This document shows, one piece after another, positions 53,446 through 62,168 of a stretch of DNA of 64,000 nt (positions are counted from its first letter, which is position 1; each line of letters opens with the position of its first letter). The notes beneath the pieces are model-generated. The model was not told where the DNA came from. It worked only from the letters and a program-made list of their open reading frames with translations, and made no database searches. The stretch is from CAG-273 sp963929915. GTDB taxonomy: Bacteria > Bacillota > Clostridia > TANB77 > CAG-508. Location: NCBI GenBank assembly GCA_963929915.1, contig CAWVJY010000008.1, positions 186,001-250,000 on the forward strand, read 5' to 3'. The translations under genes and the position numbers were made by a program.

Positions 53446-54138
53446 ATGCAAAATAGTAAATATAGTAAAGTTTTAACTGTTATTTTAGTAATTGCTATTA
53501 TAGTAATAATTGGTTTATTAGTTTTTGTAGGATTAGATTGGTATAAAACATATATTACTGGTGCAGATTCAGAAGGCGGAATTCATGATTTTGATGGTTA
53601 TATTAATAATGTTTTAAACAATAGTGAACAGAACAACCAAAATAATGAAAACAATACAGAGGTAATAGAACCAAATATAAATGTTGAAAATACAGTTCAA
53701 AATACAACTGGAGGTGAAGGAAGCTCTAACACAGGTCTTACTTATAAAGGCTATAATGTAGTAGGAAAAATAGAAATTCCTAAAACAGATGTAAGTTATG
53801 TAATATTAGACAAAGTAACACCTAAATCATTAGAAACTTCTATCGGACTTATGTATGGAGCTGGTATTAATCAAGTAGGAAATACGGTTTTAGCAGGACA
53901 TAACTTTAGAAATGGAACTTTCTTTTCTAATAATAAAAGATTAGAAGAAGGGGACAAAATTTATTTAACAGATATGGACGGCAATAGGGTAACATACGAA
54001 ATTTATAAAACATATACCACTACTCCTCAAGATTTTAGTTATGCAACTAGAGATACAAATGGAAAAAGAGAAATTTCTTTAACAACTTGTACAGATGATA
54101 CTACAAATAGATTAATTATTTGGGCAGTAGAAGAATAG
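53446..54138 (+). CDS. Sortase (class D-like)
   Basis: The 230-residue membrane protein would link surface proteins by transpeptidation. There is an N-terminal transmembrane helix (~10-32), an Asn-rich linker (~55-95), and the sortase domain from VVGKIEIPK. The catalytic triad is seen as His in LAGHNFRNG, Cys in LTTCTDDTTNRLIIWA, and the Arg in the same block. AGGAGG lies upstream. It may serve surface proteins of this strain, but no sorting signal was visible in the two surface proteins at the left end of the window. Confidence 0.9.
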   Translation: MQNSKYSKVLTVILVIAIIVIIGLLVFVGLDWYKTYITGADSEGGIHDFDGYINNVLNNSEQNNQNNENNTEVIEPNINVENTVQNTTGGEGSSNTGLTYKGYNVVGKIEIPKTDVSYVILDKVTPKSLETSIGLMYGAGINQVGNTVLAGHNFRNGTFFSNNKRLEEGDKIYLTDMDGNRVTYEIYKTYTTTPQDFSYATRDTNGKREISLTTCTDDTTNRLIIWAVEE

Positions 54139-54240
54139 AAAGAAAAGTAATAAGAAGAAAATATATTAGTAGTAAAGAAAATTAAAATGCAAAATAAAAA
54201 AGAGAAAAATATATAATCTTAAAAAAATAAAAGATAATGG

Positions 54241-54270
54241 TTGACAAATAACAACATTTTGTTGTACAAT
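54241..54270 (+). promoter_or_regulatory. Promoter of the tRNA operon
   Basis: TTGACA (54241-54246) is separated by 18 bp from TACAAT (54265-54270), with an extended TG before the -10. Confidence 0.75.
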
Positions 54271-54300
54271 TATATATGCGTGTGAGCGTAATATGTGATG

Positions 54301-54377
54301 GTGGATGTAGCGTAGTTGGTTAACGCGCCAGTTTGTGGCACTGGAGACCGTGGGTTCGAGTCCCATCTTCCACCCCA
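54301..54377 (+). tRNA. tRNA-His (GTG)
   Basis: A cloverleaf with acceptor GTGGATG/CTTCCAC, D-arm GCGTAGTTGGTTAACGC, anticodon loop TTGTGGC (anticodon GTG), T-loop TTCGAGT, and encoded CCA. Discriminator C at 54374 is typical for tRNA-His. Confidence 0.95.
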
Positions 54378-54395
54378 TAATATAATTGTAAATAC

Positions 54396-54470
54396 TGGGC
54401 TGTAGCCAAGCGGTAAGGCACTAGACTTTGACTCTAGCATGCGGTAGTTCGAATCTACCCAGCCCAACCA
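54396..54470 (+). tRNA. tRNA-Gln (TTG)
   Basis: Acceptor TGGGCTG/CAGCCCA, anticodon stem CTAGA/TCTAG with loop CTTTGAC (anticodon TTG), T-loop TTCGAAT, encoded CCA. It is cotranscribed with tRNA-His. Confidence 0.95.
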
Positions 54471-54476
54471 ATGAGT

Positions 54477-54510
54477 AACGACTTTTCTATTAGAAAAGTC
54501 GTTATTGCTT
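54477..54510 (+). terminator. Terminator of the tRNA operon
   Basis: Perfect 12-bp stem AACGACTTTTCT/AGAAAAGTCGTT with a 3-nt loop. Confidence 0.8.
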
Positions 54511-54617
54511 TATTACTATGAATAAAAAATAATTTTAAAAAATTCCAAAATCTCTTGATTTTTGAAAAAACATCGAGTAAGATAAAGAAAAGAAATCAAG
54601 AATAAGGAGAAATAAAA

Positions 54618-54770
54618 ATGATAGTAGATGGAAAAGGAAACTTATTTGAAAATAGAAGAAAAAGCAAAGAAGATAGGAGAAAAAATGAAATAGATGTATC
54701 TGGGGGAAGAAGAAAGGAAGACAGAAGAAAGCAAAGCCAAATCCCAGAAACAGAAAAAAAGAGAAAATAA
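54618..54770 (+). CDS. Small Arg/Lys-rich hypothetical protein
   Basis: A 50-residue frame from ATG 54618 behind AAGGAGAAATAA. It contains two similar segments, ENRRKSKEDRRKN and GGRRKEDRRKQ, giving a strongly charged, repetitive peptide. The family is not recognised. A good ribosome site and a terminator just after it support expression. Confidence 0.55.
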   Translation: MIVDGKGNLFENRRKSKEDRRKNEIDVSGGRRKEDRRKQSQIPETEKKRK

Positions 54771-54790
54771 AAACATACCGTGTCAATGGG

Positions 54791-54823
54791 GACGGAGATT
54801 TTTGACAAAATCTCCGTCTTTAT
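54791..54823. terminator. Terminator after the small Arg/Lys-rich gene
   Basis: Perfect 12-bp stem GACGGAGATTTT/AAAATCTCCGTC with a TGAC loop and a short T-tract. Confidence 0.8.
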
Positions 54824-54909
54824 TGATACTATTAATATAAAAATACCCCATTTAACTTATAATAAGTCAAATGAGGCAATAGATTATGGCAAAAAATAAT
54901 TAACTAAAA

Positions 54910-55032
54910 TTAGCAACATCCATTTCTACCATTACCACCGCAACAGCAGCAGATTAAAATAAGAACTATAATAATCCAAATGCAGTCATCACCAAATCCA
55001 AAACCGCATCCACATCCTCTATTTTCTGGCAT
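54910..55032 (-). CDS. Tiny Cys/Gly-rich membrane peptide (YjcZ-like, probable spore protein)
   Basis: The 40-residue product MPENRGCGCGFGFGDDCIWI ... CCCCGGNGRNGCC has one hydrophobic segment (IWIIIVLILI) flanked by Cys clusters. GGGGGG stands 7 nt before the ATG at 55032. It resembles the small YjcZ/YjbA-type spore peptides of Firmicutes in layout, but the match is by composition only. A second peptide of the same type lies 44 bp upstream on the same strand. Confidence 0.65.
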   Translation of the reverse strand: MPENRGCGCGFGFGDDCIWIIIVLILICCCCGGNGRNGCC

Positions 55033-55075
55033 ACTAATTCCCCCCTTTCAAAAACATGTACTTAATTCTGTTGAA

Positions 55076-55189
55076 CTAGCAACCACATCCGTTGTTACAG
55101 CTACAGCAATTGTTATTACCACAGCAGAAAAGTAACAAGAATAGGATGATAAACCATAAAATTTCTCCGTTATTACCACAACATCCCAT
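55076..55189 (-). CDS. Tiny Cys/Asn-rich membrane peptide
   Basis: The 37-residue product MGCCGNNGEILWFIILFLLL then CCGNNNCCSCNNGCGC is a membrane segment between Cys/Asn-rich ends. GGGAGG lies 8 nt before the ATG at 55189. Together with the neighbouring Cys-rich gene it forms a pair of paralogue-like peptides, likely spore-coat or membrane components (inference). Confidence 0.65.
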   Translation of the reverse strand: MGCCGNNGEILWFIILFLLLFCCGNNNCCSCNNGCGC

Positions 55190-55310
55190 TTTCTATACCT
55201 CCCTATCAAAAAAATATTTTAGTTCTTTCGTATGGTATATAGTATTCTTATTTTTTAAAAGTGTTACAAAGCTAAATTGTAAAAGTAAAATATAATTAGA
55301 AAAAGCAAAG

Positions 55311-55398
55311 GAATGTCCCAACTGGCTGAAAATCAACCAATAGGGACGTTCTTTTTTGGTCGAAAATCAGCCAAAAAGGACCGTCCCTCTTGGCTGAA
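55311..55398. repeat. GGGACGTTC-type palindromic repeat
   Basis: GAATGTCCC pairs with GGGACGTTC (55311-55351). AGGGACGTTCTTTTTTGG (55342-55359) pairs with CCAAAAAGGACCGTCCCT (55371-55388) with two mismatches. GGCTGAAA occurs repeatedly in the loops. It lies upstream of mutL. Short GGGAC-type palindromes of this kind are frequent in Clostridia. Confidence 0.65.
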
Positions 55399-55490
55399 AT
55401 GAAAAAAATCTAAAAAAGTCTACAAAAAAACAAAAAAGAATGATATAATTTGTAACAGAAAAAACAATAGAAAAATATGGAGGAAAATAC

Positions 55491-57659
55491 ATGGGAAATA
55501 TTGTACTATTAGATGATAATACGATTAATAAAATTGCGGCAGGAGAAGTTATAGAAAGACCAGCATCTGTAGTAAAAGAATTAATGGAAAATTCTATTGA
55601 TGCGGGAGCAACCGTTATTAATGTAGAAATAAAAAATGGAGGAATTTCTTATATTCGAATTACAGATAACGGAAAGGGATTTGCTCCAGATGATATGGAA
55701 ATTGCATTTGAGAGACATGCAACTTCTAAAATTAGAAAAGCAGAAGATTTAGAGACCGTTACTTCTATGGGGTTTAGAGGAGAAGCTTTAGCTAGTATTG
55801 CAGCTATTAGTAAAGTAGAACTTGTTTCTAAAACAGCAGAAAATGAAATTGGTTACAAAGTGGAAATAGAAGGTGGAAAGCTTTTAAATAAAGAAGAAGC
55901 AGGTTGCTCCAAAGGAAGTACCATTACGATTCAAAATTTATTTTACAATACTCCTGTTAGATATAAATTTTTAAAAAAGGATTTTACAGAAGCAGGATAC
56001 ATAGAAGATGTAGTAACTAGAATTGCTTTAGTACATCCAGAGGTTGCTATTAGGCTAATCAATACAGGAAAAACCATTATTCAAACACCAGGAAATGGAG
56101 ATAGTAAAGCCGTTATTTATAGTATTTATGGAAAAGATATTGCAGAAAATATTTTAGATGTATCTTATGAATATGAAGATATTAAAATAACGGGGGTAAT
56201 TGGAAAACCAGTTATAGCACGTTCTAATCGTTCTAACCAACTATTTTTTGTGAATAAAAGATATATTAAAGATAAAACATTAACAAGTGCAGCAGAGCAA
56301 GGCTACAAAGGGTTAATTACAATTGGCAAATATGGCTTTTTAGTGTTAAATATAGAAATGAGTCCTAATAAAGTAGATGTTAATGTACACCCTGCAAAAT
56401 TAGAAGTTCGTTTTGAAGAAGAAAGCAAAGTATTTAAAGCAGTATATCATGCTATTAAAGATACTTTATTAAAAGGAGATTTAGTAGCAGATACAGAACA
56501 AGTACCAGAAGAAACGAAAATAAATACGATAGTGAATTCTACCGCAATTCCTACAAATACAATACCAGTAAGTACAACACCCCTAGATGCAGCAAATCTT
56601 AGGTATAATCCTAATATAGCAGATACCAATAAAAATCAGGATAAGCAAGAAGAGAACAAAGAAGAAAAAACATTGGGTGGCCTATTCAGAAGATTGGTAA
56701 AAGAACATGAAGAAAAAGAAAAGAAGGAAGAAAAACAAACAGATAATGAACCAGAAGATAAAGGTAATTTCATTGCCGAACTTTATACCAATAAATTTGG
56801 TGTTTCAGAAGAAAAATCACCTTATGAATTACCTACTAAAAAAATAGATATACAAGAAATTCAAGAACAAAATAAAGTTAAGAAACAAGAAAATACAACA
56901 AACCAAAAAGATAACAAGAATTTTGATGAAATGTATTTACGTACTTTTGGCGCAATGCCATCAGAATTAAGAAAGCTTGCCGAGGAAGAAAAGAAAAAAG
57001 AAGAAAAAATTACAGTAAAACCAGAAGAACTAGAAGCAGTAGAAAATATTTCTATTTTTCCAAAAGAAGATAAACAACAAATTCCTGATTACAAATTTAT
57101 AGGTATTGCATTTTCTACCTATATTATTCTAGAATTAGGAAAAGAACTTTACATTTTAGATCAACATGCAGCACATGAAAGAATTTTATATGAAAAAGTA
57201 AAAAAGAACTATTATAGTGATGACCAAAAAGATTCTCAATTAATGCTATTACCAGATATTATTAATTTGTCTCATAAAGAAATGGATATTGCAAAAGAAA
57301 ATATGGAAATGTTTGAAAAAGCAGGTTTCACCTTAGAAGAATTTGGAGAAAACACTATCAAACTAAGTGGAGTTCCTAATATTTGTTTGGACTTAGATAC
57401 CAAAGAGCTATTTCTAGAAACATTAGATGAAATTAATACTGTAGCTAGAACTGCTAAACAAGAAAAAGAAGAAAAGTTTATTGCAACTGTTGCTTGTAAA
57501 GCAGCAGTAAAAGCTAATATGGCACTTACCAAAGAGGAAGTAGACAACTTAATGAGTCAATTATTAGTGCTTCCAAATCCATTTACCTGTCCACATGGAA
57601 GACCAACCGCAATTAAAATGACCAAAACAGATATTGAAAAGAAATTTTCAAGAAGATAA
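55491..57659 (+). CDS. mutL: DNA mismatch repair protein MutL
   Basis: The 722-residue MutL has the GHKL ATPase N-terminus (IAAGEVIERPASVVKELMENSIDAGA, TMGFRGEALASIAAI) and a Glu/Lys-rich linker (~345-520). The C-terminal endonuclease domain has DQHAAHERILYEK, ACKAAVKANMAL and CPHGRPTAI. It therefore belongs to the nicking MutL type found in bacteria without MutH. The linker is longer than usual. No mutS gene is visible in the window. The ribosome site is GGAGG. Confidence 0.96.
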   Translation: MGNIVLLDDNTINKIAAGEVIERPASVVKELMENSIDAGATVINVEIKNGGISYIRITDNGKGFAPDDMEIAFERHATSKIRKAEDLETVTSMGFRGEALASIAAISKVELVSKTAENEIGYKVEIEGGKLLNKEEAGCSKGSTITIQNLFYNTPVRYKFLKKDFTEAGYIEDVVTRIALVHPEVAIRLINTGKTIIQTPGNGDSKAVIYSIYGKDIAENILDVSYEYEDIKITGVIGKPVIARSNRSNQLFFVNKRYIKDKTLTSAAEQGYKGLITIGKYGFLVLNIEMSPNKVDVNVHPAKLEVRFEEESKVFKAVYHAIKDTLLKGDLVADTEQVPEETKINTIVNSTAIPTNTIPVSTTPLDAANLRYNPNIADTNKNQDKQEENKEEKTLGGLFRRLVKEHEEKEKKEEKQTDNEPEDKGNFIAELYTNKFGVSEEKSPYELPTKKIDIQEIQEQNKVKKQENTTNQKDNKNFDEMYLRTFGAMPSELRKLAEEEKKKEEKITVKPEELEAVENISIFPKEDKQQIPDYKFIGIAFSTYIILELGKELYILDQHAAHERILYEKVKKNYYSDDQKDSQLMLLPDIINLSHKEMDIAKENMEMFEKAGFTLEEFGENTIKLSGVPNICLDLDTKELFLETLDEINTVARTAKQEKEEKFIATVACKAAVKANMALTKEEVDNLMSQLLVLPNPFTCPHGRPTAIKMTKTDIEKKFSRR

Positions 57660-57781
57660 AAATAATACAAAGTTTTTTTACATAAAACAACATAAAATTA
57701 GATAATTAGCAGATTGGCAAAAAGTAATAAAAAATAGTACAAAGTAGTACAAAATTTAAGAAAAAGAGAAGAGGAAAAAAC

Positions 57782-58210
57782 ATGGTTTTATTTATCTATT
57801 TTTGTATATTAGTATTAAATATTGTAGCAATATTTTTAATGTATCGTTTTTTAGGTACAACCATAGAAAAAAAAGAAAAATGGATTTTTATTGTGGTAGG
57901 AATGGCTCTTATGTATATGCTAGTATCTTTTGTTTATTGGCTAAGTACAAAAGATATAGATTTAGGTACCAATAGTAATTTAGGTTCTAACTTTATTACT
58001 TTTACCTTTGTACCAGTCAATGGAATCTTAGTTTTGCCATTTTTGGCAAGTTCTTATCGTTATTGGAAAGAAGGAAGATTAAAACCTGAAAAATTTAGAA
58101 ATAGAATTATTCTAGCTGTTATTATTTTAGTAATTGTTTTAGTAATTGAATTTTTTTATTTTCAAGATATTCAAAATGGAATTTTAAGTTTAGTACAAGC
58201 TAACCAATAA
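57782..58210 (+). CDS. Small four-helix membrane protein
   Basis: The 142-residue protein has about four hydrophobic helices (3-25, 34-55, 76-95, 114-135), with charged loops such as TTIEKKEKW and KEGRLKPEKFRNR. No family is recognised. It lies between mutL and miaA on the same strand, possibly in one operon. AAGAGGAA lies 5 nt before the ATG. Confidence 0.6.
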   Translation: MVLFIYFCILVLNIVAIFLMYRFLGTTIEKKEKWIFIVVGMALMYMLVSFVYWLSTKDIDLGTNSNLGSNFITFTFVPVNGILVLPFLASSYRYWKEGRLKPEKFRNRIILAVIILVIVLVIEFFYFQDIQNGILSLVQANQ

Positions 58211-58344
58211 ATGAAACAATATTTAAAAATATGCAAACTAAAAAATAAAAATTAAAATTAAAATAACAAAATAAGCAGTATAATAAGTAGCTTAAAAGAA
58301 AGGAGAATGTTGTATAATATCCTTTATATTATACAAAGAAAATT

Positions 58345-59277
58345 ATGCAAAAAAACAAACCAAAAGTAATTGTGATTTGTGGTCCAACAGCTTCAGGCAA
58401 AACTAAATTATCCATAGAGCTTGCTAAACAAATACAAGGAGAAATTGTTTCTTGTGATTCTATGCAAATTTATCAGGAAATGAATATAGGAACTGCAAAA
58501 CCAACCAAAGAAGAAATGCAAGGAATACCACATTATTTATTGGATTTTGTTTCACCAAGTAAAAGGTATAGTGTAGCAGATTTTAAAAAAGATGCTACCT
58601 TAGCAATAGAAAATATCTTACAGTATAATAAAGTGCCTATTTTGGTAGGAGGTACAGGACTTTATATAGAAAGCTTAGTTAAAAATATTGAGTACCCAGA
58701 AATAGAATTAGATAGTAATTATAGAAAACAACTAGAAGAGCAAATACAAGAAAAAGGTCTAGAAGTACTATATGAAAAAGCAAAAGAGATTGATCCAAAA
58801 GCAATGGAAACGATTAGTAAAAACGATAAGAAGCGTATTATGAGGGTATTAGAACTTTACCGTCAAACAGGTAAAACCAAAACAGAACTAGAAAAACTAT
58901 CTAGGCAAAATCCACCACCTTATGACTATCATGTTTTTGCGATTACAATGGATCGAGAAAAATTATATAATAGAATTAACCAAAGAGTGGACAACATGAT
59001 AGAGCAAGGGTTAATTCAAGAAGTAGAAAACTTGCTAAAAAAATATAATACTTTTCCTACTGCTATGCAAGGGTTAGGGTATAAAGAGGTAGTAAGTTAT
59101 TTGCAAGGAAATATAACCAAAGAAGAAATGATTGAAAAATTAAAGATGGAAACCAGAAGATATGCAAAAAGGCAATTAACATGGTTTCGAAAAGATAAAA
59201 ATATAAAATGGCTAAATGCTTTAGCACCAATACAAGAAAATATACAATGTATTGTGGAGGATTACAGTGGAGAATAA
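58345..59277 (+). CDS. miaA: tRNA dimethylallyltransferase MiaA
   Basis: MiaA adds the isopentenyl group to A37 of tRNAs reading UNN codons. The 310 residues contain the P-loop CGPTASGKTKLSIELA, SCDSMQIYQEMNIGTAKP, LVGGTGLYIESLV and the C-terminal RRYAKRQLTWFRKD. It overlaps the HlyD-like gene by 11 bp. Together with mutL this is a common Firmicutes pairing. Confidence 0.96.
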   Translation: MQKNKPKVIVICGPTASGKTKLSIELAKQIQGEIVSCDSMQIYQEMNIGTAKPTKEEMQGIPHYLLDFVSPSKRYSVADFKKDATLAIENILQYNKVPILVGGTGLYIESLVKNIEYPEIELDSNYRKQLEEQIQEKGLEVLYEKAKEIDPKAMETISKNDKKRIMRVLELYRQTGKTKTELEKLSRQNPPPYDYHVFAITMDREKLYNRINQRVDNMIEQGLIQEVENLLKKYNTFPTAMQGLGYKEVVSYLQGNITKEEMIEKLKMETRRYAKRQLTWFRKDKNIKWLNALAPIQENIQCIVEDYSGE

Positions 59278-60592
59278 AAAAAATGTAACAGCATCTGAAA
59301 AAATGAAAAATAAGAAAATAGCACCTCGAAAAAAGAAATCAAAGAATATAAAGAATATGTGGAATGACATTATAGGGCATAAAAAAATTCTGATTGCTTT
59401 GATTGTGGTTCTTGCGGTTATTATTTTTTGCATCTATAAAGTTATAATATTTATTCAGAACCCAACAGATACCTTTATGGTAGAACAAGGAATGATTTAT
59501 CAAGAAGAAAAAGGAACAGGCTATGTTATTAGAGATGAAACAATTGTAAAAGGTTCTAATTATAAAAATGGAATGGAACAAATAAAAACAGAAGGAGAAC
59601 GAGTAGCAAAAGGAGAAGACATTTTTCGTTATTATTCTAGTGGGGAAGAAAATCTCATAAAAAAAATACAAGATTTAGATGCAAAAATAGATGAAGCTAT
59701 GGCAAAAGAGGAACCTTTGTATCCCAGTGATGTGAAAGCTCTAGAAAAACAAATAGAAGATGATATTGCTTCTTTATATCAAGTCAATAATTTACAAACA
59801 ATCCGTGAAACGAAAAAAAGTATTGCAGACAGTATTACAAAAAAAGCAAAAATAGCAGGTGAATATAGTCCAGCAGGATCTTACTTAAAAAAATTAATTG
59901 ATGAAAGAAGTGAATATGAAAATCAATTAAATCAAGGAGCAGAACGACTAACAGCACCAATTAGTGGTGTAGTGTCATATAAAGTAGATGGATTAGAAGA
60001 TGTTTTAACAACAGATGATTTTAGCAAAATTACAACAGAATTTTTAGAAGGACTTAATTTAAAAACAGGGCAAGTAGTAGCGGATAGTAAAGAAAGTGCT
60101 AAAATTATTAATAATTTTGAATGCTATATTGCTTGCAGTATGGATTCTGAACAAGTCAAAAATGCAGAAGTAGGGCAATCTGTTGACTTAAGATTACCAA
60201 GTGGAAGTGAAGTAACTAGCGAAATTGTTAATATTTTAGAAGAAGAAAACAAAGTAGTTATTACCTTTAAAATAGATAAACAAGTACAAGAACTTATTAG
60301 TTACCGCAAAATTTCTTTTACCATTATTTGGTGGAGTGATAGTGGCAAAAAGATTCCAAATACTGCTATTGGTACAGAAACAAAAGGAGAAAATGAACTT
60401 CATTATGTAGTTAGAACAAGAGCTGGATACCAAGATAAAATTTGGATTAAAATAAAAAGACAAAATGATAAATATGCCATAGTAGAAAATTATACAAGAA
60501 CAGAACTAGAAGAATTAGGCTTTACAGATGAAGAAATTCAAAATGCTATCAGTTTGACTTTATATGATGAAATTCTAAAAAAACCGACATAA
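59267..60592 (+). CDS. HlyD-like membrane protein of the sepF cluster
   Basis: The 441-residue protein starts at GTG 59267 behind GGAGG, overlapping miaA. After a very basic N-terminus it has one transmembrane helix (~40-60). It then has a lipoyl/HlyD-type split domain around a coiled coil (~135-215) and a C-terminal beta-barrel (~290-360). Such proteins precede sepF in many Clostridia and are annotated as efflux adaptors. A division role is suggested only by this context. Confidence 0.75.
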   Translation: MENKKNVTASEKMKNKKIAPRKKKSKNIKNMWNDIIGHKKILIALIVVLAVIIFCIYKVIIFIQNPTDTFMVEQGMIYQEEKGTGYVIRDETIVKGSNYKNGMEQIKTEGERVAKGEDIFRYYSSGEENLIKKIQDLDAKIDEAMAKEEPLYPSDVKALEKQIEDDIASLYQVNNLQTIRETKKSIADSITKKAKIAGEYSPAGSYLKKLIDERSEYENQLNQGAERLTAPISGVVSYKVDGLEDVLTTDDFSKITTEFLEGLNLKTGQVVADSKESAKIINNFECYIACSMDSEQVKNAEVGQSVDLRLPSGSEVTSEIVNILEEENKVVITFKIDKQVQELISYRKISFTIIWWSDSGKKIPNTAIGTETKGENELHYVVRTRAGYQDKIWIKIKRQNDKYAIVENYTRTELEELGFTDEEIQNAISLTLYDEILKKPT

Positions 60593-60595
60593 AAT

Positions 60596-60687
60596 ATTAC
60601 AATTATATTACAAATATATTACAATAATATTAAATTATGATTACAAACACAAAAACTATTGACAAGAAGACTAAAAAGTTAGATACT
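60596..60687 (+). promoter_or_regulatory. Phased ATTACAA array and promoter of sepF
   Basis: ATTACAA begins at 60596, 60607, 60618 and 60640, with a degenerate ATTAAAT at 60629: five units at an 11-bp period. It ends 13 bp before TTGACA (60659-60664)-17-GATACT (60682-60687). This looks like a helix-phased regulator site. Confidence 0.6.
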
Positions 60688-60733
60688 ATTTACAGTTAAA
60701 CGAATGATAAATTCGAATTAGGAGGTTGTTTAA

Positions 60734-61219
60734 ATGGCAGGAGCTATTATGGAAAAAGTATGGGGATTATTTGGAATGGACCCAGCTGAAGATAAAGAAG
60801 AAGAAGAGGTAGAAAACTACGATCAAGAAGAGGAAGAAGCTACCGAAGAAGAGGATCAAGAACAAGAAACAAGAAGACCTTGGGGAAGAAAAAATAGCAA
60901 AGTAGTTAGTATGCCACAAGTTCAACAAGTAAAAATGGTTATTTCTCAACCAACAAACTTTGAACAAGCTGCTAATATTTGCGATTTATTAAAACAAAAG
61001 AAATCCGTAATTGTTAATTTAGAATATGTAAATAAAGATGTTGCAAGAAGAATTATAGATGTAGTATCTGGAGCAGTACATGCTTTAGATGGTCATATGC
61101 AAAAAATTTCTAATTCTATTGTATTAATTGCACCATTTAATTATGATATTGAAAACGAAATGGCTAGAGATGAAATTAAAAATAAATTATCCGTTTCATG
61201 GCTAAGAAATAATAACTAA
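60734..61219 (+). CDS. sepF: Cell division protein SepF
   Basis: SepF binds membrane and bundles FtsZ. The 161 residues have the N-terminal amphipathic helix (GAIMEKVWGLFGM), an acidic linker (~19-48) and the core domain (MVISQPTNFEQAANICDLLKQKKSVIVNLE, DVARRIIDVVSGAVHALDG). AGGAGG precedes the ATG. The gene is followed by divIVA, the common ylm/divIVA cluster order. Confidence 0.95.
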   Translation: MAGAIMEKVWGLFGMDPAEDKEEEEVENYDQEEEEATEEEDQEQETRRPWGRKNSKVVSMPQVQQVKMVISQPTNFEQAANICDLLKQKKSVIVNLEYVNKDVARRIIDVVSGAVHALDGHMQKISNSIVLIAPFNYDIENEMARDEIKNKLSVSWLRNNN

Positions 61220-61286
61220 AGAAAAAGCAGGTAGCAAATAACAAGGCTATCTGTTTTACGAAGCAAAAAATGTAGGAGGAAAAAAT

Positions 61287-61736
61287 ATGCTAACCCCTTT
61301 AGATATTGAGAACAAAAAATTTTCAAAACAAATGATGAATGGATATAGTGTAGAAGAAGTAGACGACTTTCTAGATGAATTAACAGCAGACTACGAAAAA
61401 ATATATAAAGAAGTTGCAGAAGCAAAAAATAAAATAGAAGATTTACAAGAAAGTATGGAAAAATATAAAAATATCGAAGGAACTTTACAAAATACTTTGG
61501 TAATGGCACAATCTGCAGCAGATGAGGTAAAAAGGCTTGCAAAACAACAAGCTGAGCAAATGATTAATGAAGCACAAGCAACTGCCAAACAAGCTGTTAC
61601 AGAATTAGAACAAGAATTAACTTTAAAGAAAAAAGAAATGGAAGAAGTACAAAAACAATTTGATGTTTACAAAGCAAAAATGGAATCTCTTTTAATTTCA
61701 CAATTAGAGTTATTAAAAGATGTGAATAAGGACTAA
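61287..61736 (+). CDS. divIVA: DivIVA domain protein
   Basis: This polar/septal scaffold begins MLTPLDIENKKFSKQMMNGYSVEEVDDFLDELTADY, the DivIVA lipid-binding domain. A coiled coil continues to the end (149 residues). It is in the usual place after sepF. A terminator follows. Confidence 0.95.
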   Translation: MLTPLDIENKKFSKQMMNGYSVEEVDDFLDELTADYEKIYKEVAEAKNKIEDLQESMEKYKNIEGTLQNTLVMAQSAADEVKRLAKQQAEQMINEAQATAKQAVTELEQELTLKKKEMEEVQKQFDVYKAKMESLLISQLELLKDVNKD

Positions 61737-61752
61737 GAGAATGTAAAAAGTG

Positions 61753-61783
61753 GAGATAGCTTTTAAATGCTATCTCTATTTTT
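61753..61783 (+). terminator. Terminator of sepF-divIVA
   Basis: Stem GAGATAGC/GCTATCTC with a T-tract. Confidence 0.8.
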
Positions 61784-61795
61784 AGCTATTATAAT

Positions 61796-61976
61796 ATTCA
61801 AAGTAAATATATTACAACGTTTGACCTTGGTGTCGCAATTTCCTATATTGTGCAAGAAAATCTACGATTTTCTGCACATACTAGCATGAAAATTGCTCCA
61901 ATTCGCACTTCGTGGCACAGCCACTCCGTTTGGTCGCTTACGCGGTCTACACTTTTGTAATATATTTACTTTGAAT
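61796..61976. repeat. Large palindromic element, type 3
   Basis: The 181-bp unit has perfect 22-bp arms (61796-61817 and 61955-61976, starting ATTCAAAGTAAATATATTAC). The interior contains AGAAAATC/GATTTTCT and GC-richer sequence (CGTGGCACAGCCACTCCG). It differs from the elements at 26.5 kb and from the four-copy family. It sits between divIVA and rsmD. Confidence 0.8.
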
Positions 61977-62055
61977 AAATTGCTTAGTACTAAAATTCAT
62001 TGAAAAAATTACTTTACTTTTACAAATACTTGTTATATAATACAACTAGAAAAAT

Positions 62056-62145
62056 ATTACAATTATTTAACATTATTACAATTGCATTAAGAAAATATTA
62101 CAATTGTGTTAAAAATATTGACATATTAGCTAAAAACTATAAAAT
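62056..62145 (+). promoter_or_regulatory. Promoter of rsmD with three ATTACAATT repeats
   Basis: TTGACA (62118-62123) is separated by 16 bp from TAAAAT (62140-62145). Upstream are ATTACAATT copies at 62056, 62075 and 62097, similar to the sepF motif but with spacings of 19 and 22 bp. Confidence 0.5.
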
Positions 62146-62168
62146 AGAAGTATATCATAAGAGGTACT

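Noticed and set aside
55092..55295. 67-codon plus-strand frame
   Set aside because: Antisense to the Cys-rich peptide gene; no ribosome site.
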